Below, piece after piece: positions 7,472 through 15,638 of a DNA stretch of 64,000 nucleotides. The notes beneath the pieces are model-generated. The model saw only the letters and a list, made by a program, of their open reading frames with translations, was not told the origin of the DNA and did no database searches. The first letter of the stretch is position 1; each line of letters opens with the position of its first letter. The translations under genes were made by a program, and so were the position numbers. Origin of the DNA: Amycolatopsis solani (GTDB lineage Bacteria; Actinomycetota; Actinomycetes; Mycobacteriales; Pseudonocardiaceae); the NCBI RefSeq assembly GCF_033441515.1, contig NZ_JAWQJT010000001.1, positions 930,001 through 994,000 of the forward strand, in the 5' to 3' direction.

Positions 7472-9016
7472 TCAGGAAGCCAGCGCGTGCGGGTCACCGG
7501 CGACGGCGTGCGCGGCGAAGTTCCGCTGCGCACCGCGGTCGGCGGCCTTCTGCTTGGCCGTCTTGCTCTTGCCCGGCGGCACCCCGTTGACGCTCTCGGT
7601 GCTCGTCGCGTAGACACCGACCGCCCAGGCGACGGCGTCCGCGTTGCGGTCGAGCGCGACCCGGTCGATGTTGCCCAGGTTGTCGCAGGCCTGGTGGTAG
7701 CACCTGTCGTAGGCGAGGCCCGCCGTGCCGCCCCACTTCGCGGCCTGAGCGGCGGTCTTCTGACCTTCGGCGCCGGTGAAGAGGCCGCCGGCCGGGATGC
7801 CCACCGCGATGAACTCGCCGTAGTCCGAGCGCCCGTCGAAGTCGGTGCCCTCGGTCGGGACGCCCTTCGCGTTGAGGTACCCGGCGAGCGTCTGCTCGAT
7901 CTGCGCCGAGCCGTACGGGCCCGGGCCCGCGCCGACGCCGTCGGAGTTGTCCCCGTCGTAGGCGAAGTACGCCGCGTTCGGCGAGCCGATCATGTCGAAG
8001 TTCATGTACAGCGCGATGTCGAGCTGCTGCTCGAAGGTCAGCGAGTCGACGTAGTAGGTCGAGCCGATCAGGCCGAACTCCTCCGCGCTCCAGAAGCCGA
8101 AGCGCACGGCGTTGCTGCTCTTCGGGCTGCTCCCCAGCTGCAGCGCCGTCTCGAGCAGGGTCGCCGAGCCGGTGCCGTTGTCGTTGATGCCGGGACCGGC
8201 CGGGACGCTGTCGAGGTGCGAGCCCAGCATCACGACGTTGTCGTGGCGCCCGGTCTTGGTCTCGGCGATGACGTTGTAGCTGGTCCGCTGCTCCTGGAAG
8301 GCACGCAGTTCGAGCGTCACGTTCTGGCCGCCCAGCGTGGCCAGCTGCGCGCCCGCGGCCGCCGTCACGCCGCCGGTCGGGATCTTCGCGTTGGCCGGGT
8401 CCCCCAGAGTCCCGTTCAGGGCGCCGTCGGTGTTGTTGTAGACGATCGCGCCGATCGCGCCCGCGGCCGCGGCGGTCGCCTGCTTCTGCGCGAACGAGCA
8501 GCCGCCGCGCTTGATCAGCGCGATCTTGCCGGCGACGTCGGCGGTGTAGTCGGTGGCCTCGCAACCGCTGGTGTCGTCCACCGCGACCACGGCGAGCGGC
8601 GCGGTGATGCCGCCGACCGGGGTGTTCGTCGTGTACTCCATCGCGATGACCGGCACGTCGGCGCCGCCCGCGGTCAGCTTCTCCGCGAGGGTCTCGGCGA
8701 ACGTGAACGGGAACTCCTGGCGGGTCACCTGGAAGCCGGCGGCCTCCAGCTTCGTCGCGATGTACTCCGCGGACTTCTTGTGGCCTTCGGTGCTGGCCGC
8801 GCGCGTGCCTCCGTTGGCGTCGGAGATCCGCTGGAGCGCGATCAGGTGCCGGTTGATGGCTCCGACGTCGACCTTCTTGACGAGCTGCTTGGCCAAGGCG
8901 GGGCCGTCGGGCTGGGCCGCGGTGTTCGCCGCCGCGGCCGGGGTCATGCCGAACGCCAGCGTCGTACAGGCGGCCAGCGCCGCCGGTACGAGCAGTCTTC
9001 TTCGTGTGAGTGACAT
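7472..9016 (-). CDS. Secreted M28 family aminopeptidase with PA domain
   Basis: A 514-residue zinc aminopeptidase related to Streptomyces griseus aminopeptidase. A twin-arginine-like signal (MSLTRRRLLVPAALAACTTL, ending PAAAA) directs export. A protease-associated domain spans about 150-240 (GKIALIKRGGCSFAQK). The di-zinc residues of M28 are visible in GSHLDSVPAGPGINDNGTGS, SAEEFGLIGS, NFDMIGS and the late His in CYHQACD. It probably trims peptides outside the cell. The gene is divergent from the quinone oxidoreductase. Confidence 0.92.
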   Translation of the reverse strand: MSLTRRRLLVPAALAACTTLAFGMTPAAAANTAAQPDGPALAKQLVKKVDVGAINRHLIALQRISDANGGTRAASTEGHKKSAEYIATKLEAAGFQVTRQEFPFTFAETLAEKLTAGGADVPVIAMEYTTNTPVGGITAPLAVVAVDDTSGCEATDYTADVAGKIALIKRGGCSFAQKQATAAAAGAIGAIVYNNTDGALNGTLGDPANAKIPTGGVTAAAGAQLATLGGQNVTLELRAFQEQRTSYNVIAETKTGRHDNVVMLGSHLDSVPAGPGINDNGTGSATLLETALQLGSSPKSSNAVRFGFWSAEEFGLIGSTYYVDSLTFEQQLDIALYMNFDMIGSPNAAYFAYDGDNSDGVGAGPGPYGSAQIEQTLAGYLNAKGVPTEGTDFDGRSDYGEFIAVGIPAGGLFTGAEGQKTAAQAAKWGGTAGLAYDRCYHQACDNLGNIDRVALDRNADAVAWAVGVYATSTESVNGVPPGKSKTAKQKAADRGAQRNFAAHAVAGDPHALAS

Positions 9017-9087
9017 GGTTGCTCACCTTTGTTCGGGTATGCGTAGTTCGTCAATGCGTCATTCGGCGGGAACTTCCGCAGCCGGTA

Positions 9088-9093
9088 TACAGT
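9088..9093 (+). promoter_or_regulatory. Leaderless -10 element of the quinone oxidoreductase gene
   Basis: TACAGT (TANNNT) ends six bases before ATG 9100. It also argues for ATG 9100 over an upstream in-frame GTG-like start that would overlap the divergent gene's promoter. Confidence 0.55.
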
Positions 9094-9099
9094 CGACAC

Positions 9100-10077
9100 A
9101 TGTACGCGATCACCATCCGTGAGCCAGGTGACCCGGACGTTCTCGAGTGGACCGAGGTCCCGGACCCGCGTCCCGGGCCCGGTGAGGTGCTGCTGGAAGT
9201 GGCCGCGAGCGCGGTGAACCGCGCCGACCTGCTGCAGCGCCGGGGCCATTACCCGCCGCCGCCCGGTGCCAGCGAAACCCTCGGTCTGGAGTGCTCCGGA
9301 ACGATCGCGGAGCTCGGCGAAGGCGTCGAAGGCTGGAACGTCGGCGACGAGGTCTGCGCGCTGCTCGCCGGCGGCGGCTACGCGGAGAAGGCCGTCGTCC
9401 CGGCCGGGCAGCTGCTGCCGGTGCCCGGCGAGGTCGAGCTGATCGCCGCGGCCGGGCTGCCCGAGGTGGCCTGCACGGTGTGGGCGAACGTCGTGATGCA
9501 CGCGAAGCTCACCGAAGGCGAAGTGCTGCTGGTGCACGGCGGCGCCGGCGGCATCGGCACGCACGCCATCCAGGTCGGTAAGGCGCTCGGCGCGACCGTC
9601 GCCGTCACCGCGGGGTCGGCGGACCGGCTCGAGAGCTGCCGCCAGCTCGGCGCCGACCTCACGATCAACTACAAGGAAGAGGACTTCGTCGAGGTCCTCA
9701 AGAAGGAGACGGGCGGCGCGCACGTCATCCTCGACAACATGGGCGCGTCCTACCTGTCGCGCAACGTCGACGCGCTGCAGCAGGACGGGCGCCTGGTGAT
9801 CATCGGGATGCAGGGCGGGGTCAAGGGCGAGCTGAACATCGGCTCGCTGATCGGCAAGCGGGCGTCGGTGTTCGCGGCGGGCCTGCGCTTCCGGCCGCTG
9901 GACCAGAAGGCGGCGATCGTCGCCGACGTCCGCGAACGGCTGTGGCCGCTGGTGTCCGAAGGTGCCGTGAAGCCGATCGTCGGCCAGGTCGTGCCGATGG
10001 CCGAAGCCGCGAACGCGCACCGGATCCTGGAAGAGGGCTCGGTGTTCGGCAAGGTCCTGCTGGCCGCGAAGTCCTAG
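9100..10077 (+). CDS. NAD(P)H-quinone oxidoreductase, zeta-crystallin type (MDR)
   Basis: A 325-residue zinc-free medium-chain dehydrogenase. It shows the family pattern VNRADLLQRRGHYPPPPGAS, then the Rossmann motif GGAGGIGTHAIQVGKALGA with an Arg-containing NADPH pocket. It most likely reduces quinones or enals with NADPH (PIG3/QorB-like). In M. tuberculosis the related Rv3777 lies next to the Rv3778c aminotransferase-like gene and Rv3780 (bpa); the same order is kept here, so this is probably the Rv3777 counterpart (synteny from memory). Confidence 0.88.
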   Translation: MYAITIREPGDPDVLEWTEVPDPRPGPGEVLLEVAASAVNRADLLQRRGHYPPPPGASETLGLECSGTIAELGEGVEGWNVGDEVCALLAGGGYAEKAVVPAGQLLPVPGEVELIAAAGLPEVACTVWANVVMHAKLTEGEVLLVHGGAGGIGTHAIQVGKALGATVAVTAGSADRLESCRQLGADLTINYKEEDFVEVLKKETGGAHVILDNMGASYLSRNVDALQQDGRLVIIGMQGGVKGELNIGSLIGKRASVFAAGLRFRPLDQKAAIVADVRERLWPLVSEGAVKPIVGQVVPMAEAANAHRILEEGSVFGKVLLAAKS

Positions 10078-11273
10078 CGGAGTTCTTCGAGGACCCGCAC
10101 GAGCTGGTTGATTTCGAAGACGTTGGAGTAGTGGGCGAGCCCGATCCGCACGGCGCCGCCCACTTCCCCGACGCCCAGTGACGCGAAGACACCGGCCGCA
10201 CCGTCGTCGGCGAAGGCGCACAACCCCTGCGAAGCCAGGTACTCGGCGACCTCGGGCGCCTTCTTGCCGGCGACGGCGAAGGCGAGCGCGGGGATGCGGC
10301 GCATGGCGTTGCCGATCACCATGATGTGCCGCAGCGACAGCAGTTCCGTGGAGAGCTGGGCGAGCAGCCCGGCGTGGTAGGACTTCGCGGAGCCGAGCGA
10401 GGTGACCAGCCGTTCGCGACGCGAGCCCGCCGCGGCGTCGTCGAGGCCCGCGAGGTAGTCGATCGACGCGATCAGCCCGGCGAGCAGCGGGTACGCGTGC
10501 GGGCCGAGTTCGAGGCGGGCGGCGCCGCGCGCCATCGGGTCGAGCGAGACGGACGGGATCCGCTCGATCAGTTCGGGGTCGCGGAAGACGAGGGCGCCCA
10601 CCGACGGGCCGCCCCACGCCTGCGCGGACACGACCATGACGTCGGCGCCGAGCGCGTTGATGTCCAGCGGCAGGAAGGGCGCGGCGTAGGTGGCGTCGAC
10701 GACGACGAGCGCGCCGACCCGCTTGGCGAACTCGATGATCGTCGGCACGTCCGGCCGCGTCCCGACGGACCCGGACGCGAGCGTGACCGCGACGGCCTTG
10801 GTGCGCGCCGACACGAGCTGCTCGTACTGCCACGCCGGGAGTTCGCACGTCTCGATGTCGATCTCGCCCCAGCGCACGACGGCGCCGACACGCTTTGCGG
10901 CCCGCTGCCACGGCGCGAGGTTGGCCTGTTCGTCGAGCCTCGACACGACGACCTCGTCGCCGATCGTCCAGCGCTCGGCGAGCGAGTCGCAGAGCCGGCG
11001 CAGCATCACCGGCGCGCTGGGTCCGAGCACGACGGCGGCCGGGTCGGCCCCGACCAGGTCGGCCACGGCCCGGCGGGCCGCGGTCACGATGCTTTCCGCG
11101 CGTTGTGAGGCCGGAAACGCTCCGCCCGGCCCCGACACCGGGGCGCGCATCGCCGTCGAAACGGCCGAAGCGACCTGTTCCGGGACCAGCATTCCGGCGG
11201 CGCCGTCGAAGTGAATCCAGCCGTCACCCAGCGCGGGAAAGAGCCCACGGATACGAGCGACGTCGAACGCCAT
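10074..11273 (-). CDS. Class V aminotransferase/cysteine desulfurase-like protein lacking the PLP lysine
   Basis: A 399-residue fold-type I PLP-enzyme homologue (HFDGAAGMLVPEQV start, SRLDEQANLAPW, LVVVDATYAAPFLPLDINAL). Where relatives have the PLP-binding lysine (an S-P-Y-K-F-x-G-P-type segment), this reads SAQAWGGPSVG, with no lysine, and the usual His pair before it is also changed. It is therefore probably not a normal PLP enzyme. It matches my memory of M. tuberculosis Rv3778c, which has the same AWGGP segment. Convergent with the quinone oxidoreductase by 4 bases. A TACGGT -10 ends six bases before the ATG, so it is likely leaderless. Confidence 0.8.
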   Translation of the reverse strand: MAFDVARIRGLFPALGDGWIHFDGAAGMLVPEQVASAVSTAMRAPVSGPGGAFPASQRAESIVTAARRAVADLVGADPAAVVLGPSAPVMLRRLCDSLAERWTIGDEVVVSRLDEQANLAPWQRAAKRVGAVVRWGEIDIETCELPAWQYEQLVSARTKAVAVTLASGSVGTRPDVPTIIEFAKRVGALVVVDATYAAPFLPLDINALGADVMVVSAQAWGGPSVGALVFRDPELIERIPSVSLDPMARGAARLELGPHAYPLLAGLIASIDYLAGLDDAAAGSRRERLVTSLGSAKSYHAGLLAQLSTELLSLRHIMVIGNAMRRIPALAFAVAGKKAPEVAEYLASQGLCAFADDGAAGVFASLGVGEVGGAVRIGLAHYSNVFEINQLVRVLEELR

Positions 11274-11407
11274 GTGGACACCGTACGGACGTGCGGTTTC
11301 GCCGTGCGCCCGGGGTTGGGTGGAGAGCCACCGGGAACCCCCGAAGCGGCTACGCTCGGAGACGGACGCCCCGTGGGTGTCGCGGAGCGTGTCGAACGCA
11401 AGCCAGG

Positions 11408-11974
11408 ATGGAGCACATGACCGAGCCGAACTTCACAGCCGGTGACGCTGGCCAGGAATCTTCACCCCACGTGGTGGTCGTGGGCCCGGACGGCACCCCG
11501 GTGGGCGCGGACGACCACCCGGAGTCGGTCGGCGACCTCGTCGAAGAGCCGGCGAAGGTGATGCGGATCGGCACGATGATCAAGCAGCTCCTCGAGGAGG
11601 TCCGCGCGGCCCCGCTGGACGACGCGTCCCGCAACCGCGTGCGCGAGATCCACGAGACGTCGGTCAAGGAGCTGGCGGCGTCGCTGGCCCCGGAGCTGCA
11701 GGACGAGCTGGAGCGCCTGGTGCGGCCGTTCACGGACGACCAGACGCCTTCGGACGCCGAGCTGCGGATCGCGCAGGCGCAGCTGGTGGGGTGGCTCGAG
11801 GGGTTGTTCAGCGGGATTCAGACGGCGCTGTTCGCCCAGCAGATGGCGGCGCGGGTGCAGCTGGAGCAGATGCGGCGGGGGTTGCCGGCCGGGCCTTCGG
11901 CCGGCGGGCCGGGTGCGGGGCCGGGGCTTGACGGGCACGGGCCCGGGATCTCGGGGACTGGGCAGTACCTCTGA
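11408..11974 (+). CDS. bpa: Bacterial proteasome activator Bpa
   Basis: A 188-residue protein with the DUF2587 helical core (VMRIGTMIKQLLEEVRAAPL through LVGWLEGLFSGIQTALFAQQ) and a flexible Gly/Pro tail ending GTGQYL. That C-terminal GQYL motif is the known docking motif of Bpa (PafE, Rv3780), whose dodecameric ring opens the 20S proteasome gate without ATP to degrade unfolded substrates such as HspR. ATG 11408 and ATG 11417 are both possible starts. Proteasome core genes are not in this window. Confidence 0.93.
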   Translation: MEHMTEPNFTAGDAGQESSPHVVVVGPDGTPVGADDHPESVGDLVEEPAKVMRIGTMIKQLLEEVRAAPLDDASRNRVREIHETSVKELAASLAPELQDELERLVRPFTDDQTPSDAELRIAQAQLVGWLEGLFSGIQTALFAQQMAARVQLEQMRRGLPAGPSAGGPGAGPGLDGHGPGISGTGQYL

Positions 11975-11985
11975 GCTCGGTGGGG

Positions 11986-12028
11986 TTGTCCACAGACCGG
12001 AGGGCCTGTGGACAACCCCTGTGGACAA
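11986..12028. promoter_or_regulatory. Three DnaA-box-like sites
   Basis: TTGTCCACA at 11986-11994 and two inverted copies TGTGGACAA at 12007-12015 and 12020-12028 match the actinobacterial DnaA box. The first two also form an inverted repeat just after the bpa stop. They could be chromosomal DnaA-binding sites or simply a terminator-like hairpin. Confidence 0.5.
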
Positions 12029-12094
12029 CTCGTCTCGAGGCGGGTTTTGTCCGGGGGCGCCGATAGGCTGGACATGGGCACGGCCCCCTAGGGA

Positions 12095-12200
12095 GGGCGG
12101 GGCTCGGTCTGGGCGGGGCCCGGTCTGGGCGGGGCCCGGTCTGGGCGGGGCCCGGTCTGGGCGGGGCCCGGTCTGGGCGGGGCCCGGTCCGGGCGGGGCG
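12095..12200 (+). repeat. 16-bp GC-rich tandem repeat
   Basis: Six consecutive 16-base units of GGGCGGGGCCCGGTCT (12095-12190; first and last units have one change each) plus a partial seventh. The unit contains the palindrome GGGCCC. No coding frame over it is credible; predicted Pro/Arg-rich frames are by-products of the repeat. Confidence 0.9.
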
Positions 12201-12211
12201 CACCGCATGAC

Positions 12212-12703
12212 GTGAATGACTCATTCATGTCGTCTGGCGACAGGGCTCCGGCAAAGTCGCCGGCCCCGGCTCGCTTCACCGGTGGCAGGCGGGGTGGGCA
12301 GTTCGAGCGAGGTCGCGAATGAGTCATTGGCGGCTTTAGAGGTCCCGAATGAGTCATTCGCGACCTCGCCTTCGGCAAGCCCGCCGCTCGGTGCGCGGGA
12401 GGCGGCGGCCGGGGATCGGTGGCCCGGGCGTTGTGGACGGGGCGTTCCTGACATCGCGGCGGATCCGGCCGATCGCGCACCCCGGGAAGTCTTGAATGAG
12501 TCATTCAGGACGTCCGACGTCTTGAATGAGTCATTCAAGACTTCGGGCGAGCCCGCCGATGCCACGATCCGCCGCGTCAACTCCGACTTTGCCGGAGCCC
12601 CGTCGTCTGGCGAGGTGAATGAGTCATTCACGGCACGTCGGCAGCCGAGGCGCAGGTCGCGAATGACTCATTCGGGACCTCCGGCGTCCCCAATGACTCA
12701 TTC
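12212..12703. repeat. Cluster of eight AATGAGTCATT palindromic elements
   Basis: Eight copies of the 11-base palindrome AATGA-G/C-TCATT occur at about 12215, 12319, 12349, 12495, 12525, 12619, 12662 and 12692. The flanking bases differ between copies yet mostly pair within a copy (for example CTTGAATGAGTCATTCAAG, GTGAATGAGTCATTCAC), the mark of a selected inverted repeat. Two copies (12212-12258 reversed, 12584-12631 forward) extend into a longer repeat with GACTTTGCCGG and TCTGGCGA segments. The stretch between bpa and the epoxide hydrolase holds no convincing gene. Confidence 0.88.
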
Positions 12704-12734
12704 GCGACATCCGCGACCGGCGCCGGGAGCAAGG

Positions 12735-13874
12735 TCAGCGCAGCGAGCTGAAGAACTCCCGGACGTCGCCGATCAGCGCGTCCGGTTCCTCCAGAGCCGC
12801 GAAGTGGCCGCCACTCGGGAACTCCGTCCAGCGGACGATCTTGTCCGTCCGCTCCGCCAGCTCCCGCACCGGCAGCCCGATGTCGTCCGGGAAGACCGCC
12901 ACCGCCGTCGGGACCGTGTTCGCCGGGGGCGGGGCTCCCCAGCCGCCCGTCAACGCCGCGTACAGCCGGGCCGATGAGTTCGCCGTCTCCGTGAACCAAT
13001 AAATCGACACGTCCGCCAGCAGGTCGTCGCGGTCGATCAGGTCCGTCGTCGTGTTCGAGAACGAGCGGAACTTCTCCGCGATCCACGCCAGCTGGCCCGC
13101 CGGGGAATCGTGCAGGCCGTACGCCAGGGTCTGCGGCTTCGTCGCCTGGATCATCGCGTACCCCGTACCCGACGTCGAGAACGCCTGCCCCTTCTCCAGC
13201 GAACGGCGGCCCAGCGACTGGTCCGACAACTCCGCGAGCTCCGCGGACGTCCGGACCACCGCCGACGCCAGCATCGTCACGTGGATGCCCAGCACCCGCG
13301 CGGGGAACTGGACCGCCAGCTCGCGCGAGATGATCGCGCCCCAGTCGCCACCGTGAGCGCCGAAGCGCTCGTAACCCAGCGACGTCATCAGCGTGGCGAA
13401 CGCCCGCGCCACCCGGTCCGGGCCCCAGTCCGGGGTCGGCGTCGGGCCCGAGAAGCCGTAGCCCGGGATCGACGGGACGACCACTGTCAGCGCCGTAGCC
13501 GGGTCGCCGCCGTACGCGCGGGGGTCCGTCAGGGGGCCGATCACGTCCAGGAACTCCACGATCGAGCCTGGCCAGCCGTGCGTGAGCAGCACCGGCGTCG
13601 CCGACGGCTCCGGGGACACCACGTGCAGGAAGTGCACGTTCGTGCCGTCGATCGTGGTCGTGAACTGCGGGAACGCGTTGAGCCGCGCCTCCTGCGCCCG
13701 CCAGTCGAAGCCGGTCCGCCAGTACTCCGCCAGCTCGCGCACGTAGTCCACCGGCGCCCCGAGCCGCCAGCCGGTGTCGGCGGGCTGGTCGGGCCAGCGG
13801 GTGTTCGCCAGGCGCGTGCGGAGGTCGTCGAGGGCGGCCTGCGGGACGTCGATGCGGAACGGGGTGATCGTCAT
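12735..13874 (-). CDS. Epoxide hydrolase (microsomal-type, alpha/beta-hydrolase fold)
   Basis: A 379-residue enzyme with the N-terminal lid domain of the EHN family ([18 protein letters not shown], then [14 protein letters not shown]), the oxyanion motif HGWPGS, a probable nucleophile Asp in AHGGDWGA and the late [11 protein letters not shown] with the catalytic His. It should open epoxides to diols through an Asp ester; substrate unknown. It starts three bases after the PseG stop, so it may be the tail of that operon, but a TATCGT -10 six bases before its ATG suggests its own leaderless promoter. Confidence 0.88.
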   Translation of the reverse strand: MTITPFRIDVPQAALDDLRTRLANTRWPDQPADTGWRLGAPVDYVRELAEYWRTGFDWRAQEARLNAFPQFTTTIDGTNVHFLHVVSPEPSATPVLLTHGWPGSIVEFLDVIGPLTDPRAYGGDPATALTVVVPSIPGYGFSGPTPTPDWGPDRVARAFATLMTSLGYERFGAHGGDWGAIISRELAVQFPARVLGIHVTMLASAVVRTSAELAELSDQSLGRRSLEKGQAFSTSGTGYAMIQATKPQTLAYGLHDSPAGQLAWIAEKFRSFSNTTTDLIDRDDLLADVSIYWFTETANSSARLYAALTGGWGAPPPANTVPTAVAVFPDDIGLPVRELAERTDKIVRWTEFPSGGHFAALEEPDALIGDVREFFSSLR

Positions 13875-13877
13875 GCT

Positions 13878-14855
13878 TCAACGATAGGAAGCATCGCGGA
13901 CAGATCCGGTCCTCGATACGAGGGAATCCAGGACGCGGTCGACGCCGAGGCCGTCCACTGTGGACGACGCCGTGGCCGACAGCGCCCGGCGCAGGGACGC
14001 ATCGGTCAGCAACGACCGCAAGACCGCCGTCACCGCAGGCAGCCGCGAAGCGAGGGACTCCGCGGGGCCGAGGCCGGCCGCCAGGCCGAGCTCGAGCGCC
14101 GCCCGGTAGCCCGGCTCCTGGTTGTCGACCAGCCGGACCGCCGCCGTCGGGACGCCGAGGCAGCACAGCTCCACGAACGTCACCCCGGATGCGCTCACGG
14201 CGACGTCGGTCGTCGCCAGGATGTCCAGCAGCGCCGGGCTCGGCGGGGACACCCGGATCGACTGTCCGGGGAGCAGCGGAGGCAGCGACGGCTCGCCGCG
14301 CACCAAGGCGTCCGCCACGAACGGCTGCTCGGTGTCGCGAAGGGCGCGAAGCAGCAACCCGACCGTCGCCGTCCACTCGGCGCCGCCGCCCAGGACCACC
14401 GTGACGTGCGGCGGCGGGCCGGCCGGTGCCCGGCGCGTTTCGCGCACGACGTCCCGCAGCGGCGCGTACTCGATTCCGCGCAGCAGGAAGCCGGAGCCGT
14501 CATCGGGCCGCGGAGCAGGCGCGAAGCTCGAGTCGACCACGATGTCCGCGGGACGGCGGCCGAACACGTCGTCCTCGATCGACACCAGCACCGCGCCGGC
14601 CGCGTTGACCTCGGGCCGCACGTCGCCGAGGCCGTAGTGGTCGACGACGACCGCGTCGAACCCCGTCGCGTCGAACGGCACCCGCTCGACGCCCAGCTCG
14701 TCGAAGCGCGCCGCGAGCCATTCCGCGTTCTCGACCTGGCCCGAGAACGCGACCGAGAAACCCCGGGCAACCGCCCGCTCAGCGTAGGCGACCATCCGCG
14801 CGATGTGGCCGGCGCCGATCGACGCCGACGCGTCCGCGCGCAGCAGCAGCCTCAC
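13878..14855 (-). CDS. pseG: PseG-like UDP-sugar hydrolase of pseudaminic acid synthesis
   Basis: A 325-residue GT-B fold protein starting VRLLLRADASASIGAGHIAR; RADAS.xIGxGHxxR is the PseG signature, whose His helps position the attacking water. Later segments VTVVLGGGAEW and VSASGVTFVELCCLGVPT form the nucleotide-binding half. PseG removes UDP from UDP-2,4-diacetamido-2,4,6-trideoxy-L-altrose. The GTG start overlaps the stop of the cytidylyltransferase gene as GTGA, so the two are cotranslated. Context of five other Pse genes supports the call. Confidence 0.85.
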   Translation of the reverse strand: MRLLLRADASASIGAGHIARMVAYAERAVARGFSVAFSGQVENAEWLAARFDELGVERVPFDATGFDAVVVDHYGLGDVRPEVNAAGAVLVSIEDDVFGRRPADIVVDSSFAPAPRPDDGSGFLLRGIEYAPLRDVVRETRRAPAGPPPHVTVVLGGGAEWTATVGLLLRALRDTEQPFVADALVRGEPSLPPLLPGQSIRVSPPSPALLDILATTDVAVSASGVTFVELCCLGVPTAAVRLVDNQEPGYRAALELGLAAGLGPAESLASRLPAVTAVLRSLLTDASLRRALSATASSTVDGLGVDRVLDSLVSRTGSVRDASYR

Positions 14856-15598
14856 CGGCCGACCTTCTTCTGCTCGACGTCCGCGTTCAGCGCCACCAGG
14901 TCCGGCCGCGCACGCAGCAGCGCGACCACGGCCCGCCAGTCGCCGACGCGGTCGCCCAGCTCGGCCACCAGCGCGGACAGCAGCTCCCAGTCCTCGGCGG
15001 TGTCGAGCGTCACGCGCAGGTCGTCGGCGGCCGGGCTCACCACGACACCGGCGCACGAATAGCGCGTGGGCTGCGAGTAGATGCCCGAAGTCACGTGCTC
15101 GCGGTCCGCGCCGGACGCGGAAGCGACCTGCTCCAGGAGCACGGACGCCCGCACCAGCTCGGCGTCGAAGCCACGCGGCAGCGTCCGGACCAGCGTCGTG
15201 CTCACGTAGTCGAGCGTCGGCTGGGCCCGCCACAGCGTCGCGAGCTGGCCGATCAGCGACGGGTCCAGCAGCGGGCAGTCCGCGGTGAGCCTGATCACGG
15301 CGTCGGCGGGGTGCGCACGCAGCGCCACGGCGAACCGTTCGAGCACGTCGTCGAGCGGACCCCGGACCACGGCGGCGCCACAGCGGGCGGCTTCCAGAGC
15401 GACGTCGTCGTCGGAGGCGTCCGAAGAGGTCGCGACGACCACCTGGTCCACGCCGGGAGCGGCCGCCGCGGCCCGGACCACCCAGCCCAGCACGCTGCGG
15501 CCGGCCAGCGGGCGCAGCACCTTGCCGGGCAGCCTGGTCGAGCTCGACCGGGCCTGGATGACGGCGTTGACACCGGGCGCTCCACGCATGGGTGACAT
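14852..15598 (-). CDS. SpsF-type cytidylyltransferase, probable CMP-pseudaminate synthetase
   Basis: A 248-residue nucleotidyltransferase: VNAVIQARSSSTRLPGKVLR carries the CTP-binding motif, DAVIRLTADCPLLDPSLI the metal-binding Asp, and DLRVTLDTAEDWEL the C-terminal motif of the SpsF (PF02348) family. In this setting it should activate pseudaminic acid with CTP, the role of PseF. ATG 15598 and ATG 15589 are both possible. It is divergent from pseB across only 40 bases, so the two promoters are back to back. Confidence 0.8.
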   Translation of the reverse strand: MSPMRGAPGVNAVIQARSSSTRLPGKVLRPLAGRSVLGWVVRAAAAAPGVDQVVVATSSDASDDDVALEAARCGAAVVRGPLDDVLERFAVALRAHPADAVIRLTADCPLLDPSLIGQLATLWRAQPTLDYVSTTLVRTLPRGFDAELVRASVLLEQVASASGADREHVTSGIYSQPTRYSCAGVVVSPAADDLRVTLDTAEDWELLSALVAELGDRVGDWRAVVALLRARPDLVALNADVEQKKVGR

Positions 15599-15638
15599 GA
15601 TGGCCGACGGCAACCCACCCCAAACGCGGAGGTCAACG

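Noticed and set aside
12064..12091. TAGGCT -10 followed by ATG and a five-codon frame
   Set aside because: The frame ends at once (TAG), spacing is only four bases, and no gene follows; probably a chance promoter-like remnant.
12212..12703. CRISPR array
   Set aside because: Repeats are short, in both orientations, irregularly spaced and with covarying arms; there are no cas genes.
12095..12720. Several Pro/Arg-rich or palindromic open frames across the repeat region
   Set aside because: They arise from tandem and inverted repeats, lack ribosome binding sites and show no third-position GC pattern of their own.
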